Source: Syntrophomonas sp. (lineage in GTDB: Bacteria; Bacillota; Syntrophomonadia; Syntrophomonadales; Syntrophomonadaceae). From it: a DNA stretch of 64,000 nt. The translations under genes and the position numbers were made by a program. Below, one piece after another: positions 9,027 to 17,628 of this stretch (position 1 is the first letter of the stretch; each line of letters begins with the position of its first letter). The stretch covers positions 294,512 to 358,511 of the forward strand of contig JAENZE010000002.1 in assembly GCA_016841425.1 (NCBI GenBank). The letters are read 5' to 3'. The notes under the pieces are model-generated. The model was not told the origin of the DNA and did not search any database. It was given only the letters and a program-made list of their open reading frames with translations.

Positions 9027-9134
9027 CAGGAAAAGTTCTATAAATGAATCAGCCCTGGTTAATATTATTCTGCACAGCAGCAGTAACCCTGTCCGCGAGT
9101 ATTACCAAAGCCAGGATATTCTTGGGGAGAATAG

Positions 9135-9166
9135 TTGATATTGATTGTCTTTATATACGATATCAA
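9135..9166 (+). promoter_or_regulatory. Inverted repeat upstream of the flavodiiron gene
   Basis: TTGATAT (9135-9141) and ATATCAA (9160-9166) form a 7-bp dyad with an 18-bp spacer, about 60 bp upstream of the flavodiiron start and in an AT-rich promoter-like region. It could be an operator for a redox regulator. The halves resemble FNR-type TTGAT but the spacing does not fit. Confidence 0.3.
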
Positions 9167-9224
9167 TTATCATAGAAAAAACCAGCTAAATGTCGTTCAA
9201 TCGTTAATTTTAGGAGGTGGATAT

Positions 9225-11840
9225 ATGCAGTCAGTTGAAATCAAAAGTGATGTCTACTGGGTGGGGGTACAGGATCCGGATCTGAAAGTGTTTGACATAA
9301 TTATGACCACTGAATATGGAACCAGTTATAATGCCTACTTGATACGAGGAAGAGAAAAAACGGTTTTGATCGAAGCAGTAAAAGCAAATTTCTTTAACGA
9401 GTTTGTTGAAGACCTGCAAAAGATTTGTCCCCTATCTGAAATCGATTACCTGATATTGAACCACACGGAACCCGATCATTCTGGATCGGTAGAGATGCTG
9501 CTGCAGAAGATACCTAACCTGGTAGTGATGGGAAGCTCTACCGCATTAACTTTTCTTAAGGAGATAAGCAATTCCCGCTTTAATTCCAAGGAATTAGCGG
9601 ATGGCGAAGAACTGGACTTAGGCGGAAAGACCCTTCGATTTATCAGTGCTCCTTTTTTACACTGGCCTGACACCATCTATACCTATCTTAAGGAAGATAA
9701 GATTCTGTTCAGCTGTGATTCATTCGGCAGTCATTTTTCTGATACACGTATCTTTAATGATCTCATCGAACAGGACTTCACTGATGCTTATAAATACTAT
9801 TTTGATGAGATCATGGGACCCTTTAAGCCCTATATTATAGAGGCGCTGGACAAGATTAAGGATTTGGAGCTGGATATCATTTGTCCCGGACATGGACCGG
9901 TGTTGAGAAGCAGATTGGAGTATTATATTGACCTGTATCGTAAGTGGGCAACTCCTGTTCCCCGTTCAACAGATAAAGCAATTATTGTAATAGCTTATGT
10001 TACAGCTTATGGATATACAGAATTGATGGCCAACAGCATCGAGGAAGGGCTGTTTATGCTGGGGGACTTTGATATCAAAAAATTTGATTTAATCTATACT
10101 CCGGTAAGCACCGTTCTTAAAGAACTTGAGCATGCTGATGGGCTTCTGATAGGTTCACCAACCATAAATGGCGATACCCTGCCTCCGGTTTGGGAACTTC
10201 TGACCAGACTATCGCCCATAACCCATTCAGATATGGTGGCCGGAGCTTTCGGTGCCTATGGCTGGAGTGGGGAAGCTGTTCCCAACATTGAAAATCGTCT
10301 CCATATGCTTCGTATGCAGGTGCTGCCGGGCTTGAGAATAAACTTTAAACCGACTCAGAGAGGTCTGGAAGATGCCTTTAGTTTTGGTATGGAGTTTGCC
10401 AGGCAGGTTTTGGCGAAGAAGCAGGATGTTTCTGAAACTGAATGGCGCTGCCTGGTCTGCGGCCACATACACAGAGGTGAACAGCCGCCTGAAATCTGCC
10501 CGGCCTGTGGAGTTGGCAAAGAAAACTTTGTCAAGCAGTCTAAAGAAGATATTTACTTAAATGATACCGAAGAACACCTGGTGATCATCGGAGGCGGGAT
10601 AGCTGCCCTCTCCGCTGCGGAAGCTATCCGTAAAAGAAATACTACTGCCTCCATAACTTTACTCAGCGAGGAAGAGGATATACCTTATTACCGACCAATG
10701 CTGTCTGATTATTTGAGTGAGGAGCTTGCCGAGGAAAGGCTCTATATAAAATCCCTGGCCTGGTATGAAGAAAATAAGATTGAATTAAGAACTAACAGCA
10801 GAGTTGCCTCCATAGATGGAACCAACCGCCAGCTTATAATGGAAAATGGGGCTAGATTTGGTTATGACAAACTTATAATTGCGACCGGAGCTCGCAGCAA
10901 CATCCCACCTATACCCGGAGCTGACAAAAATGGGGTTTTTGCGTTGAGGAACATAGCGGATGCCAGAAAAATCAAGGCAGAATTAGCAGAAGGCAAAAAG
11001 GCAGTAGTTATCGGTGGTGGCGTTTTGGGCCTGGAAGCAGTATCGGAAATGGTAAGCCTGGGTATGCAGGTATCAGTGGTAGAGTTTTCTGAGCGGATAA
11101 TGCCCAGACAGCTAGATAAAAGTGCTTCCCTGCGACTGCAAAAACTTATCCAGGACCAGGGAGTGATGCTCTATTTAGGGATGGGTACCGAAGAAATACT
11201 GGGAGACGAAAATGCTAAGGCCGTAAAATTGAACAATGGTCAGATAATAGAAGCCGATATGGTACTGTTGTCTACCGGGGTGAAGCCTAATATTGAACTG
11301 GCCCGGGATGCAGGTATCGAGACAGACCGGGGAATAGTTGTTGATGCCGGAATGCATACCGGGATGTCAGGCGTATTTGCAGCTGGAGATGCAGCACAGT
11401 TTGAAGATAAAATGATCGGACTATGGCCGATTGCCATGGAGATGGGAAGAATTGCTGGTGCTAATGCCGCCGGGGATTGGGTGGAATATAAACAGCCACC
11501 GATATCGACCATGTTGGCAGCTTTTGATATGGAGTTGTTTTCTATTGGTGAAGTTAACCTGCCGACAGAGGAGATGCGTATAACTGAAACTTATGATCCC
11601 ATAGAAAATTATTATAAAAAAAGCTTTTTGAAAGATGGAGTGCTGATAGGTGAAATTATTATGGCTCCGGAGGTGAAGACGGAATCATCACTTGCTTCTT
11701 TAGGCAAGGATGCCAGTGGTAAGCTAAAGGTTAATCGATGGAAATGCAGAGTATGCGGTTATATACATGAAGGTCCGGAACCGCCTGATATATGTCCAGT
11801 TTGTGGAGCAAGTAAGGAGATGTTTGATCCTCTGGTATAA
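9225..11840 (+). CDS. Five-domain flavodiiron NADH:O2 oxidoreductase (FDP-flavodoxin-Rd-NROR-Rd)
   Basis: This 871-aa protein is predicted to reduce O2 (or NO/H2O2) to water using NADH in one chain. Domain order: a diiron metallo-beta-lactamase domain (residues 1-250) with H80-x-E82-x-D84-H85, H146, D165 and H223, all ligands present; a flavodoxin domain (about 252-398); rubredoxin 1 with C409, C412, C425 and C428; a NADH:rubredoxin oxidoreductase domain starting at about 451 with the FAD motif GGGIAALSAAEAIRK and a second Rossmann motif VVIGGGVLGLEAVSEM; and rubredoxin 2 at the C-terminus (CRVCGYIHEG...CPVCGASKE). ATG 9225 is chosen because of AGGAGGTGG just upstream; an in-frame ATG at 9135 has no SD. 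As I recall, such five-domain enzymes have been described from Syntrophomonas. The role is oxygen defence in a strict anaerobe. Confidence 0.93.
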   Translation: MQSVEIKSDVYWVGVQDPDLKVFDIIMTTEYGTSYNAYLIRGREKTVLIEAVKANFFNEFVEDLQKICPLSEIDYLILNHTEPDHSGSVEMLLQKIPNLVVMGSSTALTFLKEISNSRFNSKELADGEELDLGGKTLRFISAPFLHWPDTIYTYLKEDKILFSCDSFGSHFSDTRIFNDLIEQDFTDAYKYYFDEIMGPFKPYIIEALDKIKDLELDIICPGHGPVLRSRLEYYIDLYRKWATPVPRSTDKAIIVIAYVTAYGYTELMANSIEEGLFMLGDFDIKKFDLIYTPVSTVLKELEHADGLLIGSPTINGDTLPPVWELLTRLSPITHSDMVAGAFGAYGWSGEAVPNIENRLHMLRMQVLPGLRINFKPTQRGLEDAFSFGMEFARQVLAKKQDVSETEWRCLVCGHIHRGEQPPEICPACGVGKENFVKQSKEDIYLNDTEEHLVIIGGGIAALSAAEAIRKRNTTASITLLSEEEDIPYYRPMLSDYLSEELAEERLYIKSLAWYEENKIELRTNSRVASIDGTNRQLIMENGARFGYDKLIIATGARSNIPPIPGADKNGVFALRNIADARKIKAELAEGKKAVVIGGGVLGLEAVSEMVSLGMQVSVVEFSERIMPRQLDKSASLRLQKLIQDQGVMLYLGMGTEEILGDENAKAVKLNNGQIIEADMVLLSTGVKPNIELARDAGIETDRGIVVDAGMHTGMSGVFAAGDAAQFEDKMIGLWPIAMEMGRIAGANAAGDWVEYKQPPISTMLAAFDMELFSIGEVNLPTEEMRITETYDPIENYYKKSFLKDGVLIGEIIMAPEVKTESSLASLGKDASGKLKVNRWKCRVCGYIHEGPEPPDICPVCGASKEMFDPLV

Positions 11841-11864
11841 TTGAATGATATAATGGATTTGTAA

Positions 11865-11896
11865 GGTCCTCGGGTATTGCCGGGGACCAGTTATTT
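11865..11896 (+). terminator. Terminator after flavodiiron gene
   Basis: GGTCCTCGG (11865-11873) pairs with CCGGGGACC (11880-11888) with one G-T wobble and a 6-nt loop, followed by a short T-rich tail. Confidence 0.6.
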
Positions 11897-12143
11897 TAGG
11901 CCGGTATATAACCAGGCAAAGAAAACCCATTTTCCAGGGCATGACTGTCCCATTACTAGCCAGGGTTTCCACAAGGTAGAATTTGAGTGAGTGAGCCCGG
12001 GGCATAATCCCGGCCCTAGTTCTCCTCCCAAATAAGATTTATATCTATTATAATAATATTTATTTAATCTAAGTCGAATCAGTTTTAACCATCTTTAAAG
12101 ATATGATAGAATTATATGTGGAAACTTACAGGTGGGTTGATAG
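11897..12143. other. Gap between flavodiiron gene and cmk
   Basis: I see no gene here on either strand. A GC-rich patch (about 11992-12016) can fold weakly, and AT-rich sequence with TATGAT/TAGAAT hexamers (12102-12112) precedes cmk and may hold its promoter, but no convincing -35 is visible. Confidence 0.4.
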
Positions 12144-12800
12144 ATGAAGATTGCGATTGATGGACCAGCGGGAGCTGGAAAGAGTACGGTGGCCAGGCAG
12201 TTAGCGGCTGAACTGGGGTATGTATATATTGATACGGGTGCGATGTACAGGGCTTTGACCTGGAAAGCTATTCAGGAATCTCTTGACCTGGATAATGAAG
12301 ACTCTCTTTATGAGCTAGCTAAAAACACTGAAATCCACTTCGAATACAATTCCCATGGGCAAAAATTAATATGTGATAATCAAGACGTGAGTGATTACAT
12401 ACGCTCACCGCTGATTAATGGTGAAGTCTCAAAAGTAGCTTCTAAGACATTGCTGCGCACAGTCATGGTTGCTCAGCAAAGGAAAATGGCGGAATCCAAG
12501 TCGGTAGTTATGGACGGACGTGATATTGGAGAATATGTGCTTCCGGATGCTGATTACAAATTTTTTCTGACCGCCCGCATTGAGAAGAGGGTTATGAGAA
12601 GGGCAGAAGAACTAAGGTCCGGCGGCTATGATATAGATGTTAATATTATAGAAAAAGAAATAATAGAACGGGACCAGATTGATTCCAGCCGGGAAATGGG
12701 AGCGCTAAAGGTGCTGCAGGATTCTATAGTTATTGATACCAGTGATTTAAGTATTAATGAAGTTATAGCTGTGATGAAATCCTACCTGAAGGAGGACTGA
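12144..12800 (+). CDS. cmk: Cytidylate kinase
   Basis: This enzyme phosphorylates CMP and dCMP to the diphosphates with ATP. It is 218 aa, the usual Firmicutes length. The P-loop is IDGPAGAGKST (residues 4-14), followed by YIDTGAMYRALTWKA (substrate site). The CMP-binding motif is MDGRDIGEYVLPDA, and the lid region has RAEELRSGG. GGTGGG lies shortly before the ATG. It is the first gene of an operon with plsC (1 bp gap) and the ispH-rpsA fusion, a common clostridial order. Confidence 0.95.
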   Translation: MKIAIDGPAGAGKSTVARQLAAELGYVYIDTGAMYRALTWKAIQESLDLDNEDSLYELAKNTEIHFEYNSHGQKLICDNQDVSDYIRSPLINGEVSKVASKTLLRTVMVAQQRKMAESKSVVMDGRDIGEYVLPDADYKFFLTARIEKRVMRRAEELRSGGYDIDVNIIEKEIIERDQIDSSREMGALKVLQDSIVIDTSDLSINEVIAVMKSYLKED

Positions 12801-12801
12801 G

Positions 12802-13398
12802 ATGTTCTATTATTTTATTAGAGGTCTGGTCAAATTTGCCTTATTATTTCTTGGTTTGAAATATGAAGGAATACATAACCTACCAAAAAAGGGATCTGCA
12901 ATAATTGCTGCTAACCATAACAGTTCCTGGGATCCATTCCTGGTTGCAGTTGCTTCATCCCGACCGGTTTTTTTTATGGCCAAAGCCGAGCTCTATAATA
13001 ACAGATTACTGGCCGTTATCTTAGCAGGCTTGCACGCTTTCCCGGTCAAAAGAGGTACTGCTGATAGAGGGGCCATACGCAGGGCTCTTGACATATTGAA
13101 TGAAGGAAAAATTCTTGGTATATTCCCGGAGGGGACTAGAACAAAAAACAGTTCGGTCCAGGCAGCTCAGACGGGTGCTGCCATGCTGGCTTTAAAGTCA
13201 GGTACAGAAGTGATTCCAGTGGCGTGTATCGGAACTGCTCGTAAAATTCCCTGGGGATGGGGCAGAAACAAACTGAGGGTGCGCGTTGGCAGACCGATGA
13301 ATATGGATAAATTTAGGGGACAAAAAGCTAACTCAGCCACCCTGGAAAAACTAAGTTTAGATATTATGAAGGAAATAAATCTGCTTTTATCTGAATAA
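12802..13398 (+). CDS. plsC: 1-acylglycerol-3-phosphate O-acyltransferase
   Basis: It transfers an acyl chain to lysophosphatidate to make phosphatidate at the membrane. At 198 aa it is a short PlsC. The catalytic HX4D motif is NHNSSWDP (H39, D44), and the acyl-acceptor motif is FPEGTRTKNS near residue 112. A hydrophobic segment near residues 5-20 may anchor it. Its SD (AAGGAGG) lies in the end of cmk. The neighbours fit a cmk-plsC-ispH/rpsA operon. Confidence 0.92.
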   Translation: MFYYFIRGLVKFALLFLGLKYEGIHNLPKKGSAIIAANHNSSWDPFLVAVASSRPVFFMAKAELYNNRLLAVILAGLHAFPVKRGTADRGAIRRALDILNEGKILGIFPEGTRTKNSSVQAAQTGAAMLALKSGTEVIPVACIGTARKIPWGWGRNKLRVRVGRPMNMDKFRGQKANSATLEKLSLDIMKEINLLLSE

Positions 13399-13453
13399 AA
13401 GCAGGAATTAAGGGTTGTTGTACGAAAATATATAAATACTTGTGAGGTAGTTT

Positions 13454-15493
13454 ATGCATACAGTTATTGCCAGCCATGCAGGTTTTTGTGCTGGAGTTAA
13501 GAGGGCCTTTAAGATAGCTGAAGAGACTGCAAATAGTCCTGGAAGATGGTACACACTGGGCCAGCTGGTGCATAACGAATCGGTAATAGATTATTTTAGA
13601 CAAAAAGGAATTAACCCGGTTAATAATCTGGATGAAATTACAGAAGGAGCAGGCATCATTATCAGATCACATGGTGTTGCGCCGGATATAATAAGTATAG
13701 CCAAGAATCGGGGATTGAATATAAAGGATGCCACCTGTCCACGGGTAAACAGGGTACATGAAATTGTACAAACCCTGGAAGCAGAAGGATATGATATAGT
13801 CATTTTTGGTGACCCAGAGCACCCGGAAGTTGAGGGTATATTAGGTTGGTGCGGTGGACGGGCATCAGTTGTCTCTGAAATAAATGACATAATGAAACTG
13901 AAGGCCTATGACCGGCTGGGGATAGTGTCGCAAACCACTAAAGATGAAAAAGAGTTTTTTCAGGTAGTGAACAGCCTGTCAGAAATAGCAGGTGAAATCA
14001 AGGTTTTTAATACCATATGTTCAGCTACCCAGAGGAGACAGAAGTCAGCACTTGAATTGTGCCGTGAAGTAGATTTAATGATTGTGGTAGGGGGGGAATA
14101 TAGTTCCAATACTACTACTCTTTTTAAAGAGTGTTTAAATACCGGGGTTCGAACATACCAGGTTCAAGATGCAGCAGGGATTAACCCTCAATGGTTTGAG
14201 GGGGTTTCGACAGCAGGTATTACTGCTGGTGCTTCAACTCCGGATTGGATTATTAAGGAGGTATTGTGTAGGATGACAGAGTATGAGGAAAAGGAAATCC
14301 AGGCCCAGGCTCAGGAGCAAGAGGTTGAGTCTCAAGAGCAGGAGAGTAACGTTCAGGAACAATCCAGCGAAGAAGCCAACGACGAATTATTTGCCCGTAT
14401 GGAGGCAGAAATGGCTGAATATGAAACCCCTGGCAGAGGGGATGTTATAAAGGGCACCATTGTTCAGGTACTTGATGATGAAGTTATGGTGGATGTTGGT
14501 GGTAAATCAGAAGGTATTATACCTTTGAGAGAATTATCTTTAACCCCGGTTGATTCTGCCAAGGACTTTGTGCAGGTTGGCGACGAAATTGAAGTAATGA
14601 TCTTAAAATGGGATGACGATGGTACGATTCTGCTTTCTAAAAAACGAGTAGATTCCAAGAAAGTACTGGATGACTTAGAAGAAGTATTCGAAAAGGGTGA
14701 GACGGTTCGGGGTACTGTCAAGGACATAGTAAAAGGTGGGTTAATTGTGGATGTCGGTGTGGTAGGGTTCCTGCCCGCATCCCATGTTGAAGATGGATAT
14801 GTTAAAAACCTTGATGAATATAAAGATAAAACTTATGATTTCAAAATTATAGAGTTTAATCGTAATAAAAGGCGTGGTTCACAGGTTGTTCTATCTCGTC
14901 GGGAATTGGTTTTGGCTGAAAAACAACAGCAGAAGCAGGATTTTTGGAATAACATCGAAGAAGGGCAGACCCGTACTGGCAAGGTAAAACGCATAGTTGA
15001 TTATGGCGCATTTATTGATCTGGGGGGATATGAGGGATTGCTTCATGTATCCGAACTGGATCATAAGCGGGTTGAACATCCAGCCGATGTACTGCACGAA
15101 GGCGAAGAATTAGAGGTTTATGTACTGGGAGTTGACCTGGAAAAAGAACGAGTATCTTTAAGCCGTAAAAAGTTGTTAAAGAGTCCCTGGGAGATAGCGG
15201 TGGAAACATACTCCGAGGGTGATATTGTGGATGGAATCATAGTTAGAATTGCTCCCTTCGGCGCGTTTGTGGAGCTGGACCCCGGGGTAGATGGTCTGGT
15301 TCATATATCCCAACTGGCTGATTATCGGGTTGAAAAACCAGAGGATGTTGTTTCAGTAAACCAGCAGGTCAAAGTGAAAATATTAAGTGTTGATGCTAAA
15401 GAAAAGAGAATCGGTTTATCAATCAGAGAAGCGCAAAGAGATGAGGAACAGCAAGGGGTAGAAGACTATATAGCACAGCAGGACCAGGAATAA
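13454..15493 (+). CDS. Fusion: HMB-PP reductase (IspH) and 30S ribosomal protein S1
   Basis: This 679-aa protein joins two normally separate activities. Residues 1-272 are IspH, which makes IPP/DMAPP in the MEP pathway, with the [4Fe-4S] ligands C12, C95 (DATCPRV) and C189 (NTICSATQRRQ). Residues 275-325 form a low-complexity Gln/Glu linker. Four S1 OB-fold domains then follow at about 327-398, 414-482, 502-571 and 588-658; the last two have the classic YGAFIDLGGYEGLLHVSEL-type signature. This fusion is known in several Clostridia. An internal SD AAGGAGG (14255-14261) and ATG (14273, Met274) at the exact domain border suggest that S1 may also be made alone. Confidence 0.93.
   Translation: MHTVIASHAGFCAGVKRAFKIAEETANSPGRWYTLGQLVHNESVIDYFRQKGINPVNNLDEITEGAGIIIRSHGVAPDIISIAKNRGLNIKDATCPRVNRVHEIVQTLEAEGYDIVIFGDPEHPEVEGILGWCGGRASVVSEINDIMKLKAYDRLGIVSQTTKDEKEFFQVVNSLSEIAGEIKVFNTICSATQRRQKSALELCREVDLMIVVGGEYSSNTTTLFKECLNTGVRTYQVQDAAGINPQWFEGVSTAGITAGASTPDWIIKEVLCRMTEYEEKEIQAQAQEQEVESQEQESNVQEQSSEEANDELFARMEAEMAEYETPGRGDVIKGTIVQVLDDEVMVDVGGKSEGIIPLRELSLTPVDSAKDFVQVGDEIEVMILKWDDDGTILLSKKRVDSKKVLDDLEEVFEKGETVRGTVKDIVKGGLIVDVGVVGFLPASHVEDGYVKNLDEYKDKTYDFKIIEFNRNKRRGSQVVLSRRELVLAEKQQQKQDFWNNIEEGQTRTGKVKRIVDYGAFIDLGGYEGLLHVSELDHKRVEHPADVLHEGEELEVYVLGVDLEKERVSLSRKKLLKSPWEIAVETYSEGDIVDGIIVRIAPFGAFVELDPGVDGLVHISQLADYRVEKPEDVVSVNQQVKVKILSVDAKEKRIGLSIREAQRDEEQQGVEDYIAQQDQE
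14255..14275 (+). promoter_or_regulatory. Internal ribosome-binding site at the IspH/S1 boundary
   Basis: AAGGAGG (14255-14261) lies 11 nt before an in-frame ATG (14273) that opens the acidic linker preceding the first S1 domain. Such a strong SD inside a coding region is unusual. It would allow a separate protein of about 406 residues containing only the linker and S1 domains. Confidence 0.4.
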
Positions 15494-15512
15494 TCTTATG
15501 AGGTGACACGTG

Positions 15513-15713
15513 ATGCCAATATTTGAATATAAATGCGGGGATTGCGGAAGTAAATTTGATCTTTTAATATCGAACTCTGAGAAAAAAGATATCCAATGTC
15601 CGGAGTGTTCTTCCACTAGAGTAGAGCAGCAGCTGTCTTTATTTAACACAGGTGGAAAGCGAACTTCAGCTGCACCCATGAAATGTGACACCTGCAGCAT
15701 CAGTGGTGGGTGA
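15513..15713 (+). CDS. FmdB-type zinc ribbon protein
   Basis: This 66-residue protein begins MPIFEYKCGDCGSKFDLL, the FmdB-family signature, with two CxxC pairs (CGDC and CPEC) that should bind zinc, and an extra Cys pair at the C-terminus (CDTC). The family is widespread, and its function (regulatory or scaffolding) is not established. ATG 15513 follows GAGGTGAC; a GTG three bases upstream is also possible. A terminator hairpin follows at once, and it lies downstream of the ispH-rpsA fusion. Confidence 0.85.
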   Translation: MPIFEYKCGDCGSKFDLLISNSEKKDIQCPECSSTRVEQQLSLFNTGGKRTSAAPMKCDTCSISGG

Positions 15714-15726
15714 AAAGTCAATTATT

Positions 15727-15750
15727 AAGCTGCCTTGGGCAGCTTTTTTT
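15727..15750 (+). terminator. Rho-independent terminator after fmdB-like gene
   Basis: AAGCTGCC (15727-15734) pairs with GGCAGCTT (15738-15745) around a 3-nt loop, directly followed by a T-run. A strong site, it ends the cmk-to-fmdB operon. Confidence 0.85.
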
Positions 15751-15792
15751 ATACTAATATACAAAACACCACAGGAGCACAGGGGGGTTAGT

Positions 15793-16380
15793 ATGCAAGC
15801 CAGTGGAGTTATACTATCAGGGGGAAGAAGCTCACGTATGACCTTTAATAAAGCATTTGCTGACATATGCGGCAAATCGGTATTGGAAATAATTATGGAA
15901 AAATTCATAAAACATTTTGACGATTTGATGATAATAACTAATGAGCCTGAATTATACCAAGGAATGGGAACCGCGGTATACGGTGATGTTTATCCTCATA
16001 TGGGACCCATGGCCGGGATACACTCGGGTTTATATCATTCCCGGTATGATACCATATTCTTATTGGGCTGTGATATGCCTTTTTTTAATATGGACGTAGC
16101 AATATATATGTTAAATAACTGTACGGGATATGATTGTGTGGTACCGGTAATCAATAATAAACTTCAGCCGTTGTCTGCGGTATACAATTCCAGCTGTCTG
16201 GCAGCTTTAACTGAATGTCTGGAAAATAATAAGTTGAAATTAACCTGGTTCGTAGATAGTCTTAATACAAGATATGTGAATGAGAATGAAATCAGATCTT
16301 TTGGCGAGATAGAAACCATGTTTCTGAATGTTAATGATCTGGCCGCGTTAAAAAGAGCCCGAGAGATGTCAGGAGGTTAG
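15793..16380 (+). CDS. mobA: Molybdenum cofactor guanylyltransferase
   Basis: It attaches GMP to molybdopterin to make the guanine dinucleotide cofactor. At 195 aa it is of typical length. The nucleotide-binding loop is ILSGGRSSRMTFNKAF (residues 7-22), a variant of GGxSxRMGxDK in which Gly-x-Asp is replaced by Thr-Phe-Asn but the Lys is kept. Further family motifs are IYGDVYPHMGPMAGIHSGL and LLGCDMPFF with the metal-binding Asp. The start ATG follows AGGGGGG. It overlaps the SD of the downstream isomerase gene. The presence of MGD suggests molybdo- or tungsto-enzymes such as formate dehydrogenase elsewhere in the genome. Confidence 0.88.
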   Translation: MQASGVILSGGRSSRMTFNKAFADICGKSVLEIIMEKFIKHFDDLMIITNEPELYQGMGTAVYGDVYPHMGPMAGIHSGLYHSRYDTIFLLGCDMPFFNMDVAIYMLNNCTGYDCVVPVINNKLQPLSAVYNSSCLAALTECLENNKLKLTWFVDSLNTRYVNENEIRSFGEIETMFLNVNDLAALKRAREMSGG

Positions 16381-16384
16381 GAAG

Positions 16385-17431
16385 ATAAGAGGCAAACGCA
16401 AGAATGAGCATATACTCTTAGCCCATCAAATACCAGACGGACCATGTTCAAATGGTTTTGAAAATATACATCTTATCAATAACTCCATACCCGAGCTGGA
16501 TATGGATGAAATTGACCTGGGACTGGACTTTTTGGGAAAGCGGCTAAGACTACCTATGGTGATAAATGCCATAACCGGAGGTACCGAGCAAGCAGCACGA
16601 ATTAACCAGATCTTATCGTCTATAGCTGTCCGGTACGAAATTGCCATGGCGGTAGGATCACAAACTATAGCTATCCATGACCCTGGTTTAAGATATACCT
16701 TTTCTATCGTCAGGGAATATAATCCAGATGGGCTGGTTTTTGCTAATGTTGCTGCTGGAAGTGCTGTGAGTGAAGCAGTGGAAGCAGTTGAAATGATAAA
16801 TGCGGATGCGCTGCAGATTCATTTTAATATTCCACAGGAACTGGCCATGTCCGAAGGAGAACGTTCCTTTAGAGGTATCCTGAATCGGGTGCAGAAAATA
16901 GTCGACAACTGTCCAGTGCCAGTTATTGCCAAGGAAGTAGGATTTGGTTTTTCCCGGGAGAGTATCTGCCGTCTTTATGAGGCCGGAATTTCCATATATG
17001 ATATTAGCGGCCAGGGAGGTACTAACTTCATAACTATAGAAGACCAGCGCAGTGGTAAATTTATGGGTGAGATGGATCAATGGGGTATTCCAACTGCTGT
17101 GAGCCTGATGGAGGCTATTAGTCTGGATCTGCCCATACAGATAATTGCATCGGGAGGAATACGGACTGCTGCTGATGCCGCTAAAGCTTATGCCCTGGGT
17201 GCAGATATGGTCGGGATAGCAGGGCCGTTTCTAAGAACACTTTTAAATCATGGGCCGGAGGAATTAGAAAGAGAAATAGAAGAAATGATTTACCGATTAA
17301 AGGCGGTTTTTTTAATGACTGGTTCTGGCAACCTGGAACAAATAAAAAAGCAGCCCCTGATTATCCTGAATGAAACCGCTCAATGGATTGAATCTCGGGG
17401 TATAGATAAGCTCATGTGGTCCAGGCGATAA
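16385..17431 (+). CDS. fni: Type 2 isopentenyl-diphosphate delta-isomerase, apparent AUA start
   Basis: This FMN/NADPH-dependent enzyme interconverts IPP and DMAPP. Homology begins well upstream of the first in-frame ATG (16502): the codons from 16388 read RGKRKNEHILLAHQ, then GFENIHLINNSIPELD, both conserved family segments (the RKxEH motif binds substrate). No ATG, GTG or TTG occurs in this frame between the stop at 16349 and 16502. The SD AGGAGG (16371-16376) sits 8 nt before ATA (16385), which gives a 348-residue protein, the family's usual length. Core motifs include NAITGGTEQA, IAKEVGFGF, DISGQGGTNF, IASGGIRTAADAAKA and MVGIAGPFLR. It follows mobA by 4 bp. Functionally it pairs with IspH just upstream. 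Confidence 0.88.
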   Translation: MRGKRKNEHILLAHQIPDGPCSNGFENIHLINNSIPELDMDEIDLGLDFLGKRLRLPMVINAITGGTEQAARINQILSSIAVRYEIAMAVGSQTIAIHDPGLRYTFSIVREYNPDGLVFANVAAGSAVSEAVEAVEMINADALQIHFNIPQELAMSEGERSFRGILNRVQKIVDNCPVPVIAKEVGFGFSRESICRLYEAGISIYDISGQGGTNFITIEDQRSGKFMGEMDQWGIPTAVSLMEAISLDLPIQIIASGGIRTAADAAKAYALGADMVGIAGPFLRTLLNHGPEELEREIEEMIYRLKAVFLMTGSGNLEQIKKQPLIILNETAQWIESRGIDKLMWSRR

Positions 17432-17449
17432 AGCGAATTTAAATAGAGA

Positions 17450-17483
17450 GCTGAGAAGCCGCCCCATAAAGGCGGCTTCTTAT
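17450..17483 (+). terminator. GC-rich terminator hairpin, copy 1 of a 34-bp direct repeat
   Basis: AGAAGCCGCC (17454-17463) and GGCGGCTTCT (17471-17480) form a perfect 10-bp stem with a 7-nt loop, placed as the terminator of fni. The whole 34-bp block recurs identically at 17627-17660. Confidence 0.75.
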
Positions 17484-17510
17484 CTTGTCGACAAGTCAGC
17501 AAGATACCAG

Positions 17511-17628
17511 GCCGATGAGAGCGGTGAAGATCAAGGCATAAGAAAATACCGCGATTGAGGCGTACCTGAGTACGCTGATTGAGCGGAATTTTTGAAATTA
17601 ACGCGGAGATTCGCCGTTATCATCGGGC
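17511..17628 (+). ncRNA. Candidate structured RNA element between two identical hairpins
   Basis: GCCGATGAGAGCGGTGA (17511-17527) can pair with 17611-17628 through 16 of 17 positions (two G-U, one mismatch, one bulged G). Inside, CCGC (17549-17552) pairs with GCGG (17583-17586), and GCGTAC (17560-17565) with GTACGC (17570-17575). GATTGAG stands on both sides of the inner hairpin (17553-17559 and 17577-17583), which makes a symmetric internal loop. I do not recognise an Rfam family. A small palindrome, CTTGTCGACAAG (17484-17495), lies just before it. It may be a leader RNA for the downstream genes or a mobile palindromic element. Confidence 0.5.

Noticed and set aside
11724..12005. Minus-strand reading frame overlapping the flavodiiron 3' end
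   Set aside because: It lies mostly opposite a strongly supported coding region, its composition is not protein-like, and it has no SD.
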